Below the pieces are notes generated by a model. That model was not told the DNA's origin and did not search any database. It saw only the letters and a list, made by a program, of their open reading frames with translations. A DNA stretch of 64,000 nt. Origin: Candidula unifasciata. Its lineage: Eukaryota > Mollusca > Gastropoda > Stylommatophora > Geomitridae. The stretch spans positions 32,501 through 96,500 of the forward strand of contig CAJHNH020002458.1 in assembly GCA_905116865.2 (NCBI GenBank). The letters run 5' to 3'. The translations under genes and the position numbers were made by a program. This document shows, piece by piece, positions 1-10,965 of this stretch; positions within the stretch are counted from its first letter, which is position 1, and every line of letters begins with the position of its first letter.

Positions 1-304
1 GATTTCTCATTCTGTAAGAGTTTTGTATAGTCGTCTGAGCTCGAGTGGTTCAATATCAGCTGTACTCTTTATCTCTCTAAATGGGGGTGGGGGGGGGGGA
101 GGGGGGTATGGCTCCTAGAACAATCCTCAATCCCATATTGTTTAGTTTTCCCATTGTTGTCTTGGCTGCTGCAGTCCATGCAGTGGAGGCATATTCCATG
201 ACTGGCCTGACTGCTCCAGTATATACTTGTTTCCGGATTCTGGAGTTGGCACTCCATGTGGTACCTGCTAATTTTTCTAATGGGTACGATTCTCTTGCTT
301 GCAT
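1..304 (-). mobile_element. LINE fragment (RNase H-type LINE, region between RT and RNase H)
   Basis: Minus-strand translation gives the thumb/linker peptide typical of I-like LINEs (LAGTTW, VYTGAVRPVMEYASTAW, KLNNMGLRIVLGAI). After a frame break at the G-run near 90-105 it continues with TADIEPLELRR. The same LINE type supplies the RNase H ORF at 52260-53270. The copy is non-functional, cut at the window edge and frameshifted. Confidence 0.7.
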
Positions 305-310
305 AATTAC

Positions 311-460
311 TTCTTCCTCCTCCTCTTCTTCTTCTTCTTCTTCTTCTTCTTCTTCTTCTTCTTCTTCTTCTTCTTCTTCTTCTTCTTCTTCTTCTTCTTC
401 TTCTTCTTCTTCTTCTTCTTCTTCTTCTTCTTCTTCTTCTCTTCCTCCTTCTTCTTCTTG
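311..460. repeat. (CTT)n microsatellite
   Basis: About 130 bp of near-perfect CTT repeats. It lies beside LINE and SINE pieces; several retroelement families in this window end in (GAA)n, so the tract probably grew from such a tail. Confidence 0.95.
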
Positions 461-465
461 TCCTC

Positions 466-650
466 TCCCTTTCTTCTTTTTCTTCAGCGGTTACACTTCA
501 AAGGGCAGTTGGCCCGCCTTGTCGTGATTTACATCTAGTCTGCGATATCTGCGTTTTTAGGTACAGCAAATCTGATTTCAGCAAACACTTAAAAGTCTTT
601 TACGACATGCTGTGAATCTGCCCTCCCCTCCCCCTCCCCCTTTCCCCTCA
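466..650 (-). mobile_element. SINE family B copy, with CTT/GAA tail
   Basis: Read on the minus strand it has a C-rich head, a CATGTCGTAAAAG core, then a body leading to a GAAGAAAAAGAAG tail at the 466 side. It matches the copy at 36072-36270 and partly the one at 22805-22880. Confidence 0.6.
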
Positions 651-734
651 AAAAAGAGGTCAAGCAAATCACACCACATTGTGTGTGCTATCTGTAAATT
701 TGTAATTGGGGTTGCTGATTTTGGTGGTTACCAT

Positions 735-1012
735 TTTAAGTAAAGGTCCCTTTTTCGCGCCTTTAGGCGTATAGGGCATATAGGGATAGACCTATATTTT
801 ATAGACCAGTCGGCACAAGATGAGTGATGTGGTCAGCATCACGCCGGCCGCCTCTACGTCCTGAGACTGCACCCGGTACCCACTCAAGGCTGGGTCGACC
901 TGGGAGCCAAGGTCATTTTTGAAAAAAGTCTGGCTCCGCCAGGAAGCGAACCCACCACCTTCCGATCCGCGGCAAGCGTCTAGCCGTTCCGCCCCGGCGA
1001 CTCCCACCATTA
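735..1012 (-). mobile_element. tRNA-derived SINE (family C)
   Basis: The minus strand starts with a tRNA-like head carrying a B-box-like GGTTCGCTTCC. The body follows (GTCGACCCAGCC, GGTACC, GGCCGGCGTGATGCTGACC) and the 3' part is AGGCGCGAAAAAGGGACC. The same body recurs at 9538, 15185 and 29815. Confidence 0.75.
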
Positions 1013-1099
1013 AGAAGCTTTTTTGTAATCAGAAGTTCAGCCCCTTGGCTGACTTGAAGCTTCCTGATAACTGTCATGATATGTTTTGTCTGTTGTGTG

Positions 1100-1330
1100 T
1101 AATTGACCTTTTTCCGCGCCTTGGTGCTTATTGGTCATGTAGGGCTAGTCCTATATCGGCACCGAGAGGGTGATGTGGTCAATATCACACCGGTCGCCTT
1201 TACTTACCAGGACTTTACGTGGTACCCATTTAAACAGGGTCGACCTGCGCAGCCACCGTGATTTTTTATAAAATCTGCTCTGTTAGACCTGAACCCACGA
1301 AGCTTTGAATCATCCGGGGAGCCGTTAGCC
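1100..1330 (-). mobile_element. tRNA-derived SINE (family C)
   Basis: A diverged family C copy: the minus strand shows GTCGACCC, GGTACC and ACCGGTGTGATATTGACC, with a tRNA-like head near 1290-1330. Confidence 0.65.
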
Positions 1331-1573
<243 letters not shown>

Positions 1574-1575
1574 TT

Positions 1576-1765
1576 TAAGTACGTAAAGATCCCTTTTCAC
1601 GCCTTTAGGCATATCAGGTACATGTGAAAAGCTCCCATATTTTTAGAGACCAATCAGCACTAGGTGGGTTATGTAGTCAGCATTTTAGGCTGGGTCGACC
1701 TGCGACGTCCCATACCATGATAAAAAATCCACTGGAATTGGTACGTTGGAATTACGAGTCGAACT
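1576..1765 (-). mobile_element. tRNA-derived SINE fragment (family C)
   Basis: A truncated family C copy: the minus strand has GTCGACCCAGCCTAAAATG, TGCTGACTACATAACCC and a GGCGTGAAAAGGGATC 3' block. Confidence 0.6.
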
Positions 1766-1859
1766 CACAGCTCCTAAGCTCTCTCGTGTGTACCTTTCCC
1801 TAATTTCATAAAGCAGACCTGGTGAAAGCTCACTGGTAGAAAGTGGACAGTGCGACATG

Positions 1860-2150
1860 ATATCTTCTTTTTCTTCTTCTTCGCCTTCACCAGCTGTACA
1901 CTCTGACGGAAATTTCTGGTTGTTCGTCCACTTCTGAACTGCAGTCCTGCTCCAGAACACTGTGTGTTGCATGTGCATTAGTTTTACAGATCTGATTCAC
2001 TTGAATACAGACTGTTGGTTCCTTGCCTCTCAGTCAGATGCACTCCGACTTCAAAGTCAAAATTAGTCGACTTTTACGACAGTATTTTGGGTAGGCAGTG
2101 GGTCTATTCTTGTTTACCCCACAATGGGGCCCGGAACCCACACGGGGAAC
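1860..2150 (-). mobile_element. SINE family A copy
   Basis: About 285 bp. The minus strand runs from a head with CCCGTGTGGGTTCCGGGCCC, through CCCACTGCC and the TGTCGTAAAAGTCGACTAA core, to GTACAGCTGGTGAAGGCG and a GAAGAAGAAAAAG tail. Other copies are at 19903, 23590, 29460, 34640, 35782, 40606 and 45676. Confidence 0.85.
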
Positions 2151-2159
2151 ATAGTATCC

Positions 2160-2330
2160 ATAACTGAGATCTGATTCAGCTGGGAGTGAGCAATGGATCC
2201 GTACGATTGTTTACCTGCAGGGCAAACCGTTAGGCGGATTTCTAATCAGCTAGCAACTGGCGCCATCGTTATGGAATCTTTTCACTGGCTGCTGAGGACG
2301 AAGACGGAGCACATGCGCTGTGATTTATCA
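2160..2330 (+). repeat. Dispersed repeat family E fragment
   Basis: It matches the repeats at 36466-36785 and 37640-37790, sharing the CTGGCTGCTGAGGACGAAG-type block. Minus copies lie at 9836, 10880 and 59840. Family not identified. Confidence 0.5.
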
Positions 2331-3265
2331 GCTCTGGATTCATTCAATCATTCATTTATTATTTCATTCTCTTTCATTCCACTTATCTTTAAACTGATAG
2401 ATCTAAGTACACTTTTCGTTTTTTAGAGTGTGTGTGTGTGTGTGTGTGTTTTTTTTCCAGGCTACTCCCTTTTTTCTTGAATATTCACCAGATCTATCTT
2501 TCGCAGTTTCTTTGTGTCGAAGAATCTGATCAGACATAAGTCTTTTTATTATTAATAATGTTAGGGGTAGCGGGAGGGGGAGGGGGAAGCGGGATTCTAC
2601 AATGTATTCTAGACGGTGATCATTCGCCGATTCTGTGTTTGTTTATTTCTTTTTTGTTCTTGATTCGTTAGCTTGAATGAATTCTCTATATCTGCAATTC
2701 TGTCTCTAGTATGAAAGTTCTGCCAGCTCTTCTTCTATCGTCTGTTAGTCTGGTAGTCTTATTTCAGCTTCATAGCAAACGGGTCACACCATCTTTGCTC
2801 CGCTCCTGTGCCAACGAAAAACAGTCCCTTGTGGGAAGATTGACAGACTGCTGTCTCAGCATATCTAGCATACACACGCATTAAAGCATACGGTAGCCAT
2901 TCGAAGTGCTAACACACAGTCCGAGATTAGAAATGCAATTCATCATTGATGGTAGCAGAAGTCACCAACAGATCAGCAGCTGCCCACGCCATCAATTTTA
3001 ACCACATACGGGCACCACAAACATTGCGACGACAGGCATCGCGCCATTTTCTGAATCTACAATTTACACTGCCACGTTGGTCAAAGTCGAAAAAACGTTC
3101 TAAATAAAATCAGCAGCTCACAGTGTCACGCCATGCATTCAACTCAGAAGCTGGGCGTCGAAACTATATCCAGTCTTCAAATGGAGCTAAAATGCATCGG
3201 CCACCGTCCGGCAGAAGCAAAAAATCTGTCTCGGCTCCAAAAAGTGGCCCTGCATAGCGTCCATT
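2331..3265. other. Unassigned intergenic DNA
   Basis: Contains a short GT run (2428-2448) and A/T-rich and low-complexity sequence. An open stretch at 3133-3390 has no recognisable protein similarity except that its end joins a LINE 3' end. No exon-like segment was recognised. Confidence 0.5.
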
Positions 3266-3395
3266 TTGACCGGAAGGTCAAACCACCCAGAAGCACAAGA
3301 CAAATACAGATAACCATGACACTGGGCTACAACCTGGTATCGTTGAGACGACAACAGAAGAAAAGGAAAAAGACACCAGGCCCTTGGTAGCGTCT
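3266..3395 (+). mobile_element. LINE 3' end fragment
   Basis: Encodes a CTLGYNLVSLRRQQKKRKK-like C-terminus that repeats, with few changes, at 3790-3900. The same tail appears on the minus strand near 18640-18740. Confidence 0.5.
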
Positions 3396-3559
3396 ACTAA
3401 ACCTGGCGTTACACTTGTGCCAACAGCTTGGGACAGTCGAGGTAGGAAGGAAACTAGCCTTTTTCTGAGGTGGAGGAAATGCAGCCTGAAAACTTTAAGT
3501 TATGGCAGGGCTCACCAGGCAGGCCCTCACAAACCACAGTAGAGGAGACAGTGTTACGA

Positions 3560-3905
3560 ATACCAGCATTAGAGAGACAGTTGGAATAAGGCTATGTCTG
3601 GATTATAACGACTGGCAAAGAATGAAATGTTTCGGCCATCTAGTGAGAATGCAGCCAGACTAGACTGCATATGAGATTTTTTACAGTAAAACATCTCGGA
3701 GGCAGGCGAGAGGACGACCAAGAAAGAGAAGGATGAATGGTGTAGCTGAAACCTGCAAAAAGATGAACAAACCTATCTCTCAAGCCACCCGAGAAGCGCA
3801 AGACAAATACAGATAACCACGACACTGTGCTACAACCTGGTATCATTGAGAAGACAAAAGAAGAAAAGGAAGAAGACACCAGGCCCTTGGCAGCGGGTCT
3901 AAGAG
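3560..3905 (+). mobile_element. LINE ORF2 C-terminal fragment
   Basis: Translation gives the usual end of an animal LINE ORF2: an FGHLVRMQ block, then ARGRPRKRRMNGV, then a basic tail and stop. There are internal stops, so this is a dead copy. It lies next to a second copy of its own 3' end at 3266-3395. Confidence 0.65.
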
Positions 3906-4069
3906 GGAAGCTTTGACAGGCGGACTGACGAGCACTGCTCTTTTTAGCTGGCAACTTCGGCAACATGCTTTGTTCCAAACTTGTTGTTTGGTTTTGAGTT
4001 CACAAATCAAGCCGACAGAGGCATCATTCTACTTGCACCACACGTGGTCTCTATTGTACTTAGATTAAC

Positions 4070-4360
4070 CATATTAATATCTTGAGGTGAAAACGGAACA
4101 TCCCAGTAATATTTTGAGATGAAAACAGGACATCCAAGTAATATTGTGAGCTGAAAATGGGACATCCGAGTAATACTGTGAGCTGAAAACGGGACATTTC
4201 AGTAATATTGCGAGCTGAAAACGGGACATCCCAATAATATTGTGAGCTGAAAACGGGACATCCTAGTAATATTGTGAGCTGAAAACGGGACATCCTAGTA
4301 ATATTGTGAGCTGAAAACGGGACATCCTAGTAATATTTTGAGCTGAAAACAGCACGTCCC
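4070..4360. repeat. 32-bp tandem repeat, about nine units
   Basis: The unit is GAGCTGAAAACGGGACATCC followed by TAGTAATATTGT. Units differ by point changes (TCCT/TCCA/TTTC). It produces spurious periodic reading frames on the minus strand. Confidence 0.9.
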
Positions 4361-4373
4361 AACCCCCCCCCCT

Positions 4374-4432
4374 CCCACACACACACACACACACTCTTAC
4401 ACACACACACACATACACACACACACACTTGC
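4374..4432. repeat. (AC)n microsatellite
   Basis: Interrupted AC repeats directly after a C run that closes the 32-bp array. Confidence 0.9.
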
Positions 4433-4664
4433 CTTTTATTTCTAGGTCACCCACTGGGGTGAAAAAAAAGTATGTAACTCGCTAAACATGAACAGAACCA
4501 GTGTAGCCAAAGGAAATTAATTAATTAATATGCGCATGTGTCGAGGCAGCATTGGTACCCTAATATATATGCATTTCAAAATATAAAACAATAATAAACC
4601 ATAATATACAATATTTTTTAAATTAAAATTAAACAACATTTACGATATTTAAAAAAAAATCTTC

Positions 4665-5106
4665 TTCTTCTTCTTCACTTCCTCTTTCACCGCTATGGGT
4701 GTCGAGGGATATATAAGGTTCTGTTTCTAGCTCTTCTGGCTGCCTCGACCATAGGCACATCGTGCTGTTGTAGAGTTTCTCTGATGTTATCCTTCCATCT
4801 TGTTCTTTGTCTACCCCGTGCTCTACGTCCTTCTTCTCTTTCCATGTATGCTTTGTATGGTATGGTGTCACGAGGCATTCTCTCTTAGTGGGCAAACCAT
4901 TTCACTTGCTGTCTTTGTATGTAATCCAGAATTGGTTCTGTGCCGACTTGTTCTCTTATGATCTCATTCTTGATCTTATCTCTTATGGTCACTCCTACAG
5001 CCCTTCTCAGACATCTCATTTCCGTGGTTACTAATTTTCTTTTATGGTTTGTTGTGAGTGACCATGTCTGGCACTGGTAGCACAGAGTTGCAATAAATAT
5101 GCTTAG
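4665..5106 (-). mobile_element. LINE ORF2 C-terminal fragment with (GAA)n tail
   Basis: Minus-strand peptides ([51 protein letters not shown]) match the longer copy at 51143-52168 almost exactly. The 3' end is a GAAGAAGAAGAAG tail at 4665-4676. It is 5'-truncated and abuts a fragment of repeat family P at 5107. Confidence 0.85.
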
Positions 5107-5215
5107 GGCGAAACGCGGTTCCTGGGACCACTCCACGGGTGATTCTCGCCCACATGGTGGCACTTCGGTGTCATCGGGTGTTTACCTCCTGTGCGAAGTC
5201 CTGGTGGGGTTTCAA
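5107..5215 (+). repeat. Repeat family P fragment
   Basis: Matches the middle of the 240-bp units at 6568-7985: the GCGGTTCCTGGGACC, CATGGTGGCACTT, GTCATCGGGTGTTTA and GTCCTGGTGGGG blocks. Confidence 0.75.
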
Positions 5216-5686
5216 GGGAAGATGGATACGGACCGTTGCACTACTTGCCAGACCGCGTTACGCTGGCAAATGTAAATGTGACGAGTGGCCCTAACTGTCA
5301 TCCTTTGCTTCCCTGCCCCTGTCCGCTTACGTGGTCGTGTCCCTTTTTTTTTTCTCCGATGTTAGTTTATATGTTCGTAAAGTCCCTCTGTGTTTTCCAC
5401 TCTCCTAAACAAGTTGATGCAATGTACCTTTTTCTGAATGTAATATTTTAACATGCCACGAAAAAGGGTAAATTGCCGCTATAAATGTAAAAATGTGATT
5501 ATATTTTGAAGTGGCGATAGCAAAAATTTGCTGAAATAATGAGTGGCCCTCTGTATTTCCTTTTCGGTCTCTCACCCCCTTTCCCGCCCCCGTCTGCCTC
5601 CTGTGTTTTTGTACCCCCTCCTTCTCCTGATCTTTAGCTTACATACCTGTAAAAATGTAATGTAAATATTTGACGCATGTTGAAAG

Positions 5687-6170
5687 ATGTCAAATTTTTA
5701 TACCCGTAAAAAAAAAAATTACGTAATCAGCACAGAGCAAAAAGCTAACATAAAATTATTTTTAAAACCCAGAAAAAACGCCATTGAAACAATTGAAATA
5801 ATGCAACAAGTTTATGGGGATAATTGTTTATCTCGTGCACAAATTTGTAAGTGGTATTCACGGTTCAACGTGGTGCATAAATGATTTCTAATGCACCTAG
5901 AAGTGGACGCCAAATTTATGTTCTTAATTATAAACTCACTGCAAAATTCAGAGTTCGGATACAAGAAGATCCCTGTTTTACTGTGGATGATGCCAGATGA
6001 ATTTGGTGTTAATAGAAAGACCATTCATAACATTTAGCGCAAGATTTTGGCAAGAAATAAGTTGATTGTCGGTTTGTACCCCATTCGTTGTCTGATGACC
6101 AAAAACATCAGCGGGTTAAATACCCAAGAGACATCATCAAAACAAAAATTTTTGGCCCAAGTGTGTGTTC
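5687..6170 (+). pseudogene. Mariner-like transposase remnant
   Basis: Residues 18-60 of the open stretch match the N-terminal helix-turn-helix region of mariner transposases: EQKANIKLFLK, IMQQVYGDNCLSRAQICKWY, SRF. A stop at 5882 breaks the frame. A shifted frame continues with a second HTH-like FGVNRKTIHNI near 6000-6035. The catalytic D,D,D part was not found. This is a decayed DNA transposon. Confidence 0.75.
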
Positions 6171-6567
6171 TCAGCCTCCCACTCTATTCTCCATAATTGT
6201 CTCCCTTTATTATTATTTTCAATACCCAAACTTCAAGTTACGATTGAAATGATGCTTCTTTAACGATATTGACGACATCCAAAGAGCCGTAACATCAACT
6301 TCAAGGGCCATAACAACATAGGAACTACAGAGGTCGTCCCAGTGTTTGTTAAATCGTACCACTTGCTGTATTCAATGCACAAGGGCCTTACTTTGAATAA
6401 AATACAGGTTATATCTTCAACTGTTGATTATTTTAATTTTTATGCAATTAGTCTCATTACTTAATTGTCGGACCTTGTAATTAGAACCCTGCACAAGAGC
6501 CCCATTATTCGTAGGCCACTTTGACCCACTTCTCCCCATACTCAATATTTACAGAGTTTACATATTA

Positions 6568-7985
6568 CCCCAATCATTACGTCCTTTTTAGGACGTAATT
6601 TTTTGTTATTTGAAGCCCCACTCTGGCTTTTGCCAGGGGCCGCAATATAGGCAGGTCATCATTATGGCCAAATGTCTGAACGCGGTTTCTGGGACCTCTC
6701 CACGGTGATCCTCATCCGCATGGTGGCACTTTGTGTCATCGGGTGTTTATCGCTTGTGTGATGTCCTGGTGGGGTAAAAAATCCAATCCAATCCAATTTA
6801 CAGAGTGTATATTAATCAACCAGTTTCGTCCTTTTCAGGACGAAATTTTTTGTCATTTGAAGCCCTACTCTGGCTTTTGCCAGGGGCCGCAATATAGGCA
6901 GGCCATAAATATGGCCAAATGTCTGAACGCGGTTTCTGGGACCTCTCCACGGCGATCCTCATCAGCATGGTGGCACTTTGTGTCATCGGGTGTTTATCGC
7001 TTGTGTGATGTCCTGGTGGGGTAGAAAGTCAGTCAGTCAGTCATTTACAGAGTGGCATGTTCCACGTCCAATTTCGTCCTTTTTAGGACGAAATTTTTTG
7101 TCATTTGAAGCCCTACTCTGGCTTTTGCCAGGGGCCGCAATATAGGCAGGCCATACAAATGGCCAAATGTCTGAACGCGGTTTCTGGGACCTCTCCACGG
7201 CGATCCTCATCCGCATGGTGGCACTTTGTGTCATCGGGTGTTTATCGCTTGTGTGATGTCCTAGTGGGGTAGAAAGTCAGTCAGTCAGTCATTTACAGAG
7301 CTCATACCCAATTTTGTCCTTTCTATGACAACATCTTTTGTTATTTGAAGCCCCACCCTGGCTTTTGCCAGGGGCTGCAATATAGGCAGGCCATAAATAT
7401 GGCCAATTGTCTGAACGCGGTTTCTGGGACCTCTCTACGGCGATCCTCATCCACATGGTGGCACTTTGTGTCATCGGGTGTTTTTGGCTTGTGTGATGTC
7501 CTGGTGGGGTAGAAAGTCAGTCAGTCAGTCATTTACAGAGCTCATACCCAATTTTGTCCTTTCTATGACAACATCTTTTGTTATTTGAAGCCCCACCCTG
7601 GCTTTTGCCAGGGGCTGCAATATAGGCAGGCCATAAATATGGCCAATTGTCTGAACGCGGTTTCTGGGACCTCTCTACGGCGATCCTCATCCACATGGTG
7701 GCACTTTGTGTCATCGGGTGTTTTTGGCTTGTGTGATGTCCTGGTGGGGTAGAAAGTCAGTCATTTACAATTCTCCACACCTATGTATTATTTCTCGTCT
7801 TTTTTACGAAGGAACTTTTCGTTATTTAAAGCCCTACTCTGGCTTTTGCCAGGGGCCGCAATAAATATGGCCTAAAGGCTGAACGCGGTTTCTGGGACCT
7901 CTCCATGGTGATCCTCACCCGCATGGTGGCACATTGTGTCATCGGGTGTTTATAGTTTGTGTGATGTTCTGGTGGGGGTAAAAGT
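6568..7985 (+). repeat. Tandem array of family P units (about six, ~240 bp each)
   Basis: Each unit has an ATTTACAGAG-type leader, about 20 variable bases and a hairpin with CGTCC/GGACG-type arms. A conserved ~190-bp body follows (GAAGCCC, TCTGGCTTTTGCCAGGGGC, TTTCTGGGACCTCTC, GTCCTGGTGGGG), then a (GTCA)n tail; the first unit has (AATCC)n instead. Units at 7264-7520 and 7504-7760 are identical. The plan (tandem cores, tetranucleotide tract, hairpin) resembles bivalve pearl elements, proposed to be Helentron-associated; that link is inference. Confidence 0.85.
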
Positions 7986-8230
7986 ACTACTACTATTTAC
8001 GAGCATGCACGCTTGTTTAATTGTGGCCTCATGGAGATGGTGCTTCGATACTGTAGCTTTTAAGCTCAAACAACTTAATCGCTGAAGCAATGAACGTAAA
8101 ATTATAACTGGTCTTCCTCGAGACGCATAAGTCAACCTAAATTTCAAGCCTAGAAGAACAATTTAAGGGAGGTAATTATAATATTTAGGGCTGATTTGTT
8201 TATTCTCTCCCTTATATTTTTTCGCCACAG

Positions 8231-8390
8231 TTTCAGAAAGAATTGGGCTGTTGAAAGACACGGGAAATGGCGAGAACCAACTTTCTCCAGCGCTGTTTAT
8301 CCCAAATTTGCATGTGGATCTGGATACATAGTATCGAACAAGATTCATTCGTGGCTCGTTGAGAATAAAAACCTACTACAAAAATTTCAG
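8231..8390 (+). CDS. B3GALNT2: B3GALNT2-like penultimate coding exon
   Basis: Acceptor TTTTTTTCGCCACAG just before 8231; donor CAG|GTAACT after 8390. One base completes a split codon, then 53 codons. It carries the RxNWAV and CGSGYIVS motifs. Confidence 0.88.
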
Positions 8391-10296
8391 GTAACTTTGT
8401 TTTTCGGTGTCCAGCTATTGCTTATGTTAGTTGCATACAATGAACAGTATTTTTTAGTGTGGTTGTTCCATTCATTTAAAGTTAACTATGTCGTCCCCTC
8501 GTGGGATGCAATTTTTTTGTTATTTGAAGCCCCACCCAGGCTTCTGCCGTGGGCCCTGAATATAGCCGGGGCATAGATATGGCCAAACGGCTGAAAGGGG
8601 TTTCTGGGACCTCTCCACGGGTGATCCTCATTCGCATGGTGGCACTTTGTGTCACTGAGTGTTTATAGCTTGTGTGATGTCCTGGTCGGGTACAACTACC
8701 TACATACCGCTTAAAGGAAAATTGTTATGTTTCACGTGTAGCTCATGCTTTGGTAGTTGTTCGGGCTGCATTCTTACTAGTGACTAAACCATTTGATCTC
8801 CAGTTTCTCAAAGAATTTACTACATGGTGTTGTTCCAACAGTTTGTTTAATATCATTGCTGACTGACTGACTGACTTTCTACCCCACAAGGTCATCACAC
8901 AAGCGACAAATACCCGATGACACAAAGTGCCATCATGTGGATGAGGATCACCGTGGAGAGGTCCCAGAAACCGCGTTCAGACAATTGGCCATATTGATGG
9001 CCTGCCTATATTGCGGCCCCTGGCAAAAGCCAGAGTGGGGCTTCAAATAACAAAATATTACGTCCTAAGAAGGACGTAAGGGATGTAAGAATGCATAGAT
9101 TCACATACAGATATCATTGCTAACTTTGTCTCGGATGATTAGGTTGGCGGCTTTTCTCAGGCATCTCATTTCCAATGTATTAATTTTACTTCGCCGTGTG
9201 CATTGTTGCGCATGAAAAAAAAAAAAAACCCTGCAGTTGGTAAACGTAAAGAGTAGCCTAACGGCGCTGCCCTGGCAAAATTTAGAGTTTAAAATCTACC
9301 CAAAGTATTTCAGGATCCTCGCTGGTGCAATGGATTTTGTGCACTGCTTTGAGATTTTTACAGGCTCTGGCTTGAGTTAGAAGTAGAGCTGAACACTTAT
9401 GGGTTACTTATGTTGATCTATTGTATAAACATTGACGTAGGCTAACCTTTGATAAATGTCCAAGTCTGGCACTGGTAGCACAGTGCTGGTATTGATAATG
9501 ATCTTAAAACAATGTTGAATTAAGAGTCGGCATCACATTTTGTGCGGCGTCCGTGACTAAGGCGTTGCGAGTCCGACTCGTAAGCCAGCATACCGCGATC
9601 GAAACCCACTGCAGGCTGCGTGGATTTTATCGTGGTATGGGACGTCGCAGGTCGACCCAGCCTAAAATGGGTACCAGGATGGGCTGTCCTGGGAAAGTAA
9701 AGACAGCCGGCGTAATGCTGACCACATTACCCACAGAGTGCTGATGGTCTGTAAAAATATAGGACGCTCTGCCCATATGCCCGATGCGCCGAAAGGCGTG
9801 AAAAGGGAACTTTACTTTTTTACTTTTTTTACTTATCACAGCACTTAGGACATCCCCATAAGCGCTCCGTTCTCATCTTCAGCAGCAAGTGAAGAGTTAA
9901 AATTCCGATAGTACCATTAACTTTCTTATTGTATATCCGTCTCATCTTTCCCCTGAGTGTCGTGCGATGGCCAAATCCCCTTGTACCTCCTCGCAGCACC
10001 ATGCTGCTTTATGACAAGAGTCCTGGACCTCCTTCTTGTTTTTTGAATTACATTTGTTTTGTGTTTGAGTTTGGTTTGTTTGAAACTCCTCTTGCATTTA
10101 TTTTGTTTACAGGGTGAAGATGTGTCAACAGGGATCTGGCTATCTGGGCTCGGCATCATTCACATCCAAGATGACAGATGGCGCTGTGACCTGTCATGTC
10201 AGCATAATGCTTTTTCTGTACCAGAGTTGAATGCAGGAATGGTGTGGTGGCATTGGAATAACAGCAAACACTGTTCATCGCCTTGCCAACCATGTT

Positions 10297-10298
<2 letters not shown>
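8231..10298 (+). CDS. B3GALNT2: Beta-1,3-N-acetylgalactosaminyltransferase 2-like, last two coding exons (partial gene)
   Basis: Exons 8231..8390 and 10113..10298 join in frame (phase 0) and give the C-terminal 114 residues of a GT31-family glycosyltransferase. Visible motifs are NWAVERHGKW, YPKFACGSGYIVS (the conserved GT31 glycine-rich acceptor region) and, across the junction, FQ|GEDVSTGIW, the EDV motif near the active site. The cysteine-rich end (CSSPCQPC) fits the B3GALNT2 C-terminus. Known homologues are ER/Golgi type II membrane enzymes that add GalNAc from UDP-GalNAc to GlcNAc, including on alpha-dystroglycan O-mannosyl glycans. Exon 8231 begins in phase 1, so an upstream exon must supply two bases. 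The DxD-bearing exons and N-terminal anchor were not found and presumably lie left of the window. The intron 8391-10112 holds family P copies and a nested SINE. Confidence 0.9.
8488..8695 (+). repeat. Dispersed family P copy
   Basis: Single unit in the B3GALNT2-like intron: hairpin-like CGTCCCCTCGTGGGATG, then GAAGCCCCACC, TTTCTGGGACCTCTCC and GTCCTGGTCGGG. Confidence 0.8.
8868..9085 (-). repeat. Dispersed family P copy, inverted
   Basis: Begins on + with TGACTGACTGACTTTC, the complement of the (GTCA)n tail. It ends with the hairpin TTACGTCC-TAAGAA-GGACGTAA at about 9058-9079. Confidence 0.85.
9490..9537 (-). repeat. Family E fragment, 3' part (split by a SINE)
   Basis: The sequence ATGTTGAATTAAGA..CATCACA is the 3' end of a minus-strand family E element, as at 10879-10930. 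It continues at 9835 beyond the inserted SINE. Confidence 0.6.
9538..9834 (+). mobile_element. tRNA-derived SINE (family C) inserted in family E, TSD ATCACA
   Basis: A complete 297-bp copy. The tRNA-like head (GGCGTCCGTGACTAAGGCG) has a B-box-like CGATCGAAACCC. The body carries GTCGACCCAGCCTAAAATGG and GCCGGCGTAATGCTGACCAC, and the 3' block is AGGCGTGAAAAGGGAACTTT with a TTTACTT-rich tail. ATCACA stands at both ends (9532-9537 and 9835-9840), an exact target site duplication inside family E. Confidence 0.85.
9835..10035 (-). repeat. Family E fragment, 5' part
   Basis: Minus-strand repeat (TAGGACATCCCCATAAGCGC, CATCTTCAGCAGCAAG) shared with 10879-10960, 59840-60015 and, in the other orientation, 36466-36785. 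Confidence 0.6.
10113..10298 (+). CDS. B3GALNT2: B3GALNT2-like terminal coding exon
   Basis: Acceptor TTTGTTTACAG before 10113; 61 codons plus TGA at 10296-10298. Starts with the GEDVSTGIW motif and ends in CSSPCQPC. The exon stops only a few bases before a very long microsatellite, so the 3' UTR must contain or end in it. Confidence 0.88.
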
Positions 10299-10878
<580 letters not shown>

Positions 10879-10965
10879 AGAATGTTGAATTAAGAATCAA
10901 CATCATAGCACTTGGGACACTCCCATAAGCTCTCTGTCCCCATCTTCAGCAACAATCGAAGAGTA
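10879..10965 (-). repeat. Family E fragment
   Basis: Same 3' end as 9490-9537 (ATGTTGAATTAAGAATCAAC) followed by CACTTGGGACACTCCCATAA and CATCTTCAGCAACAA. Its 3' terminus runs straight into the TA repeats. Confidence 0.6.

Noticed and set aside
81..538. 148- and 79-codon frames with poly-Ser and poly-Phe
   Set aside because: Generated by the (CTT)n microsatellite; no start context or domain.
3640..3978. 112-codon minus-strand ORF
   Set aside because: Antisense to LINE coding sequence; no domain of its own.
5812..6024. Minus-strand 70-codon ORF
   Set aside because: Shadow of the mariner-like transposase remnant on the plus strand.
6568..7985. CRISPR-like look of the 240-bp array
   Set aside because: Units are far too long, spacers are not unique protospacer-length sequences, and dispersed copies exist; it is a eukaryotic repeat family.
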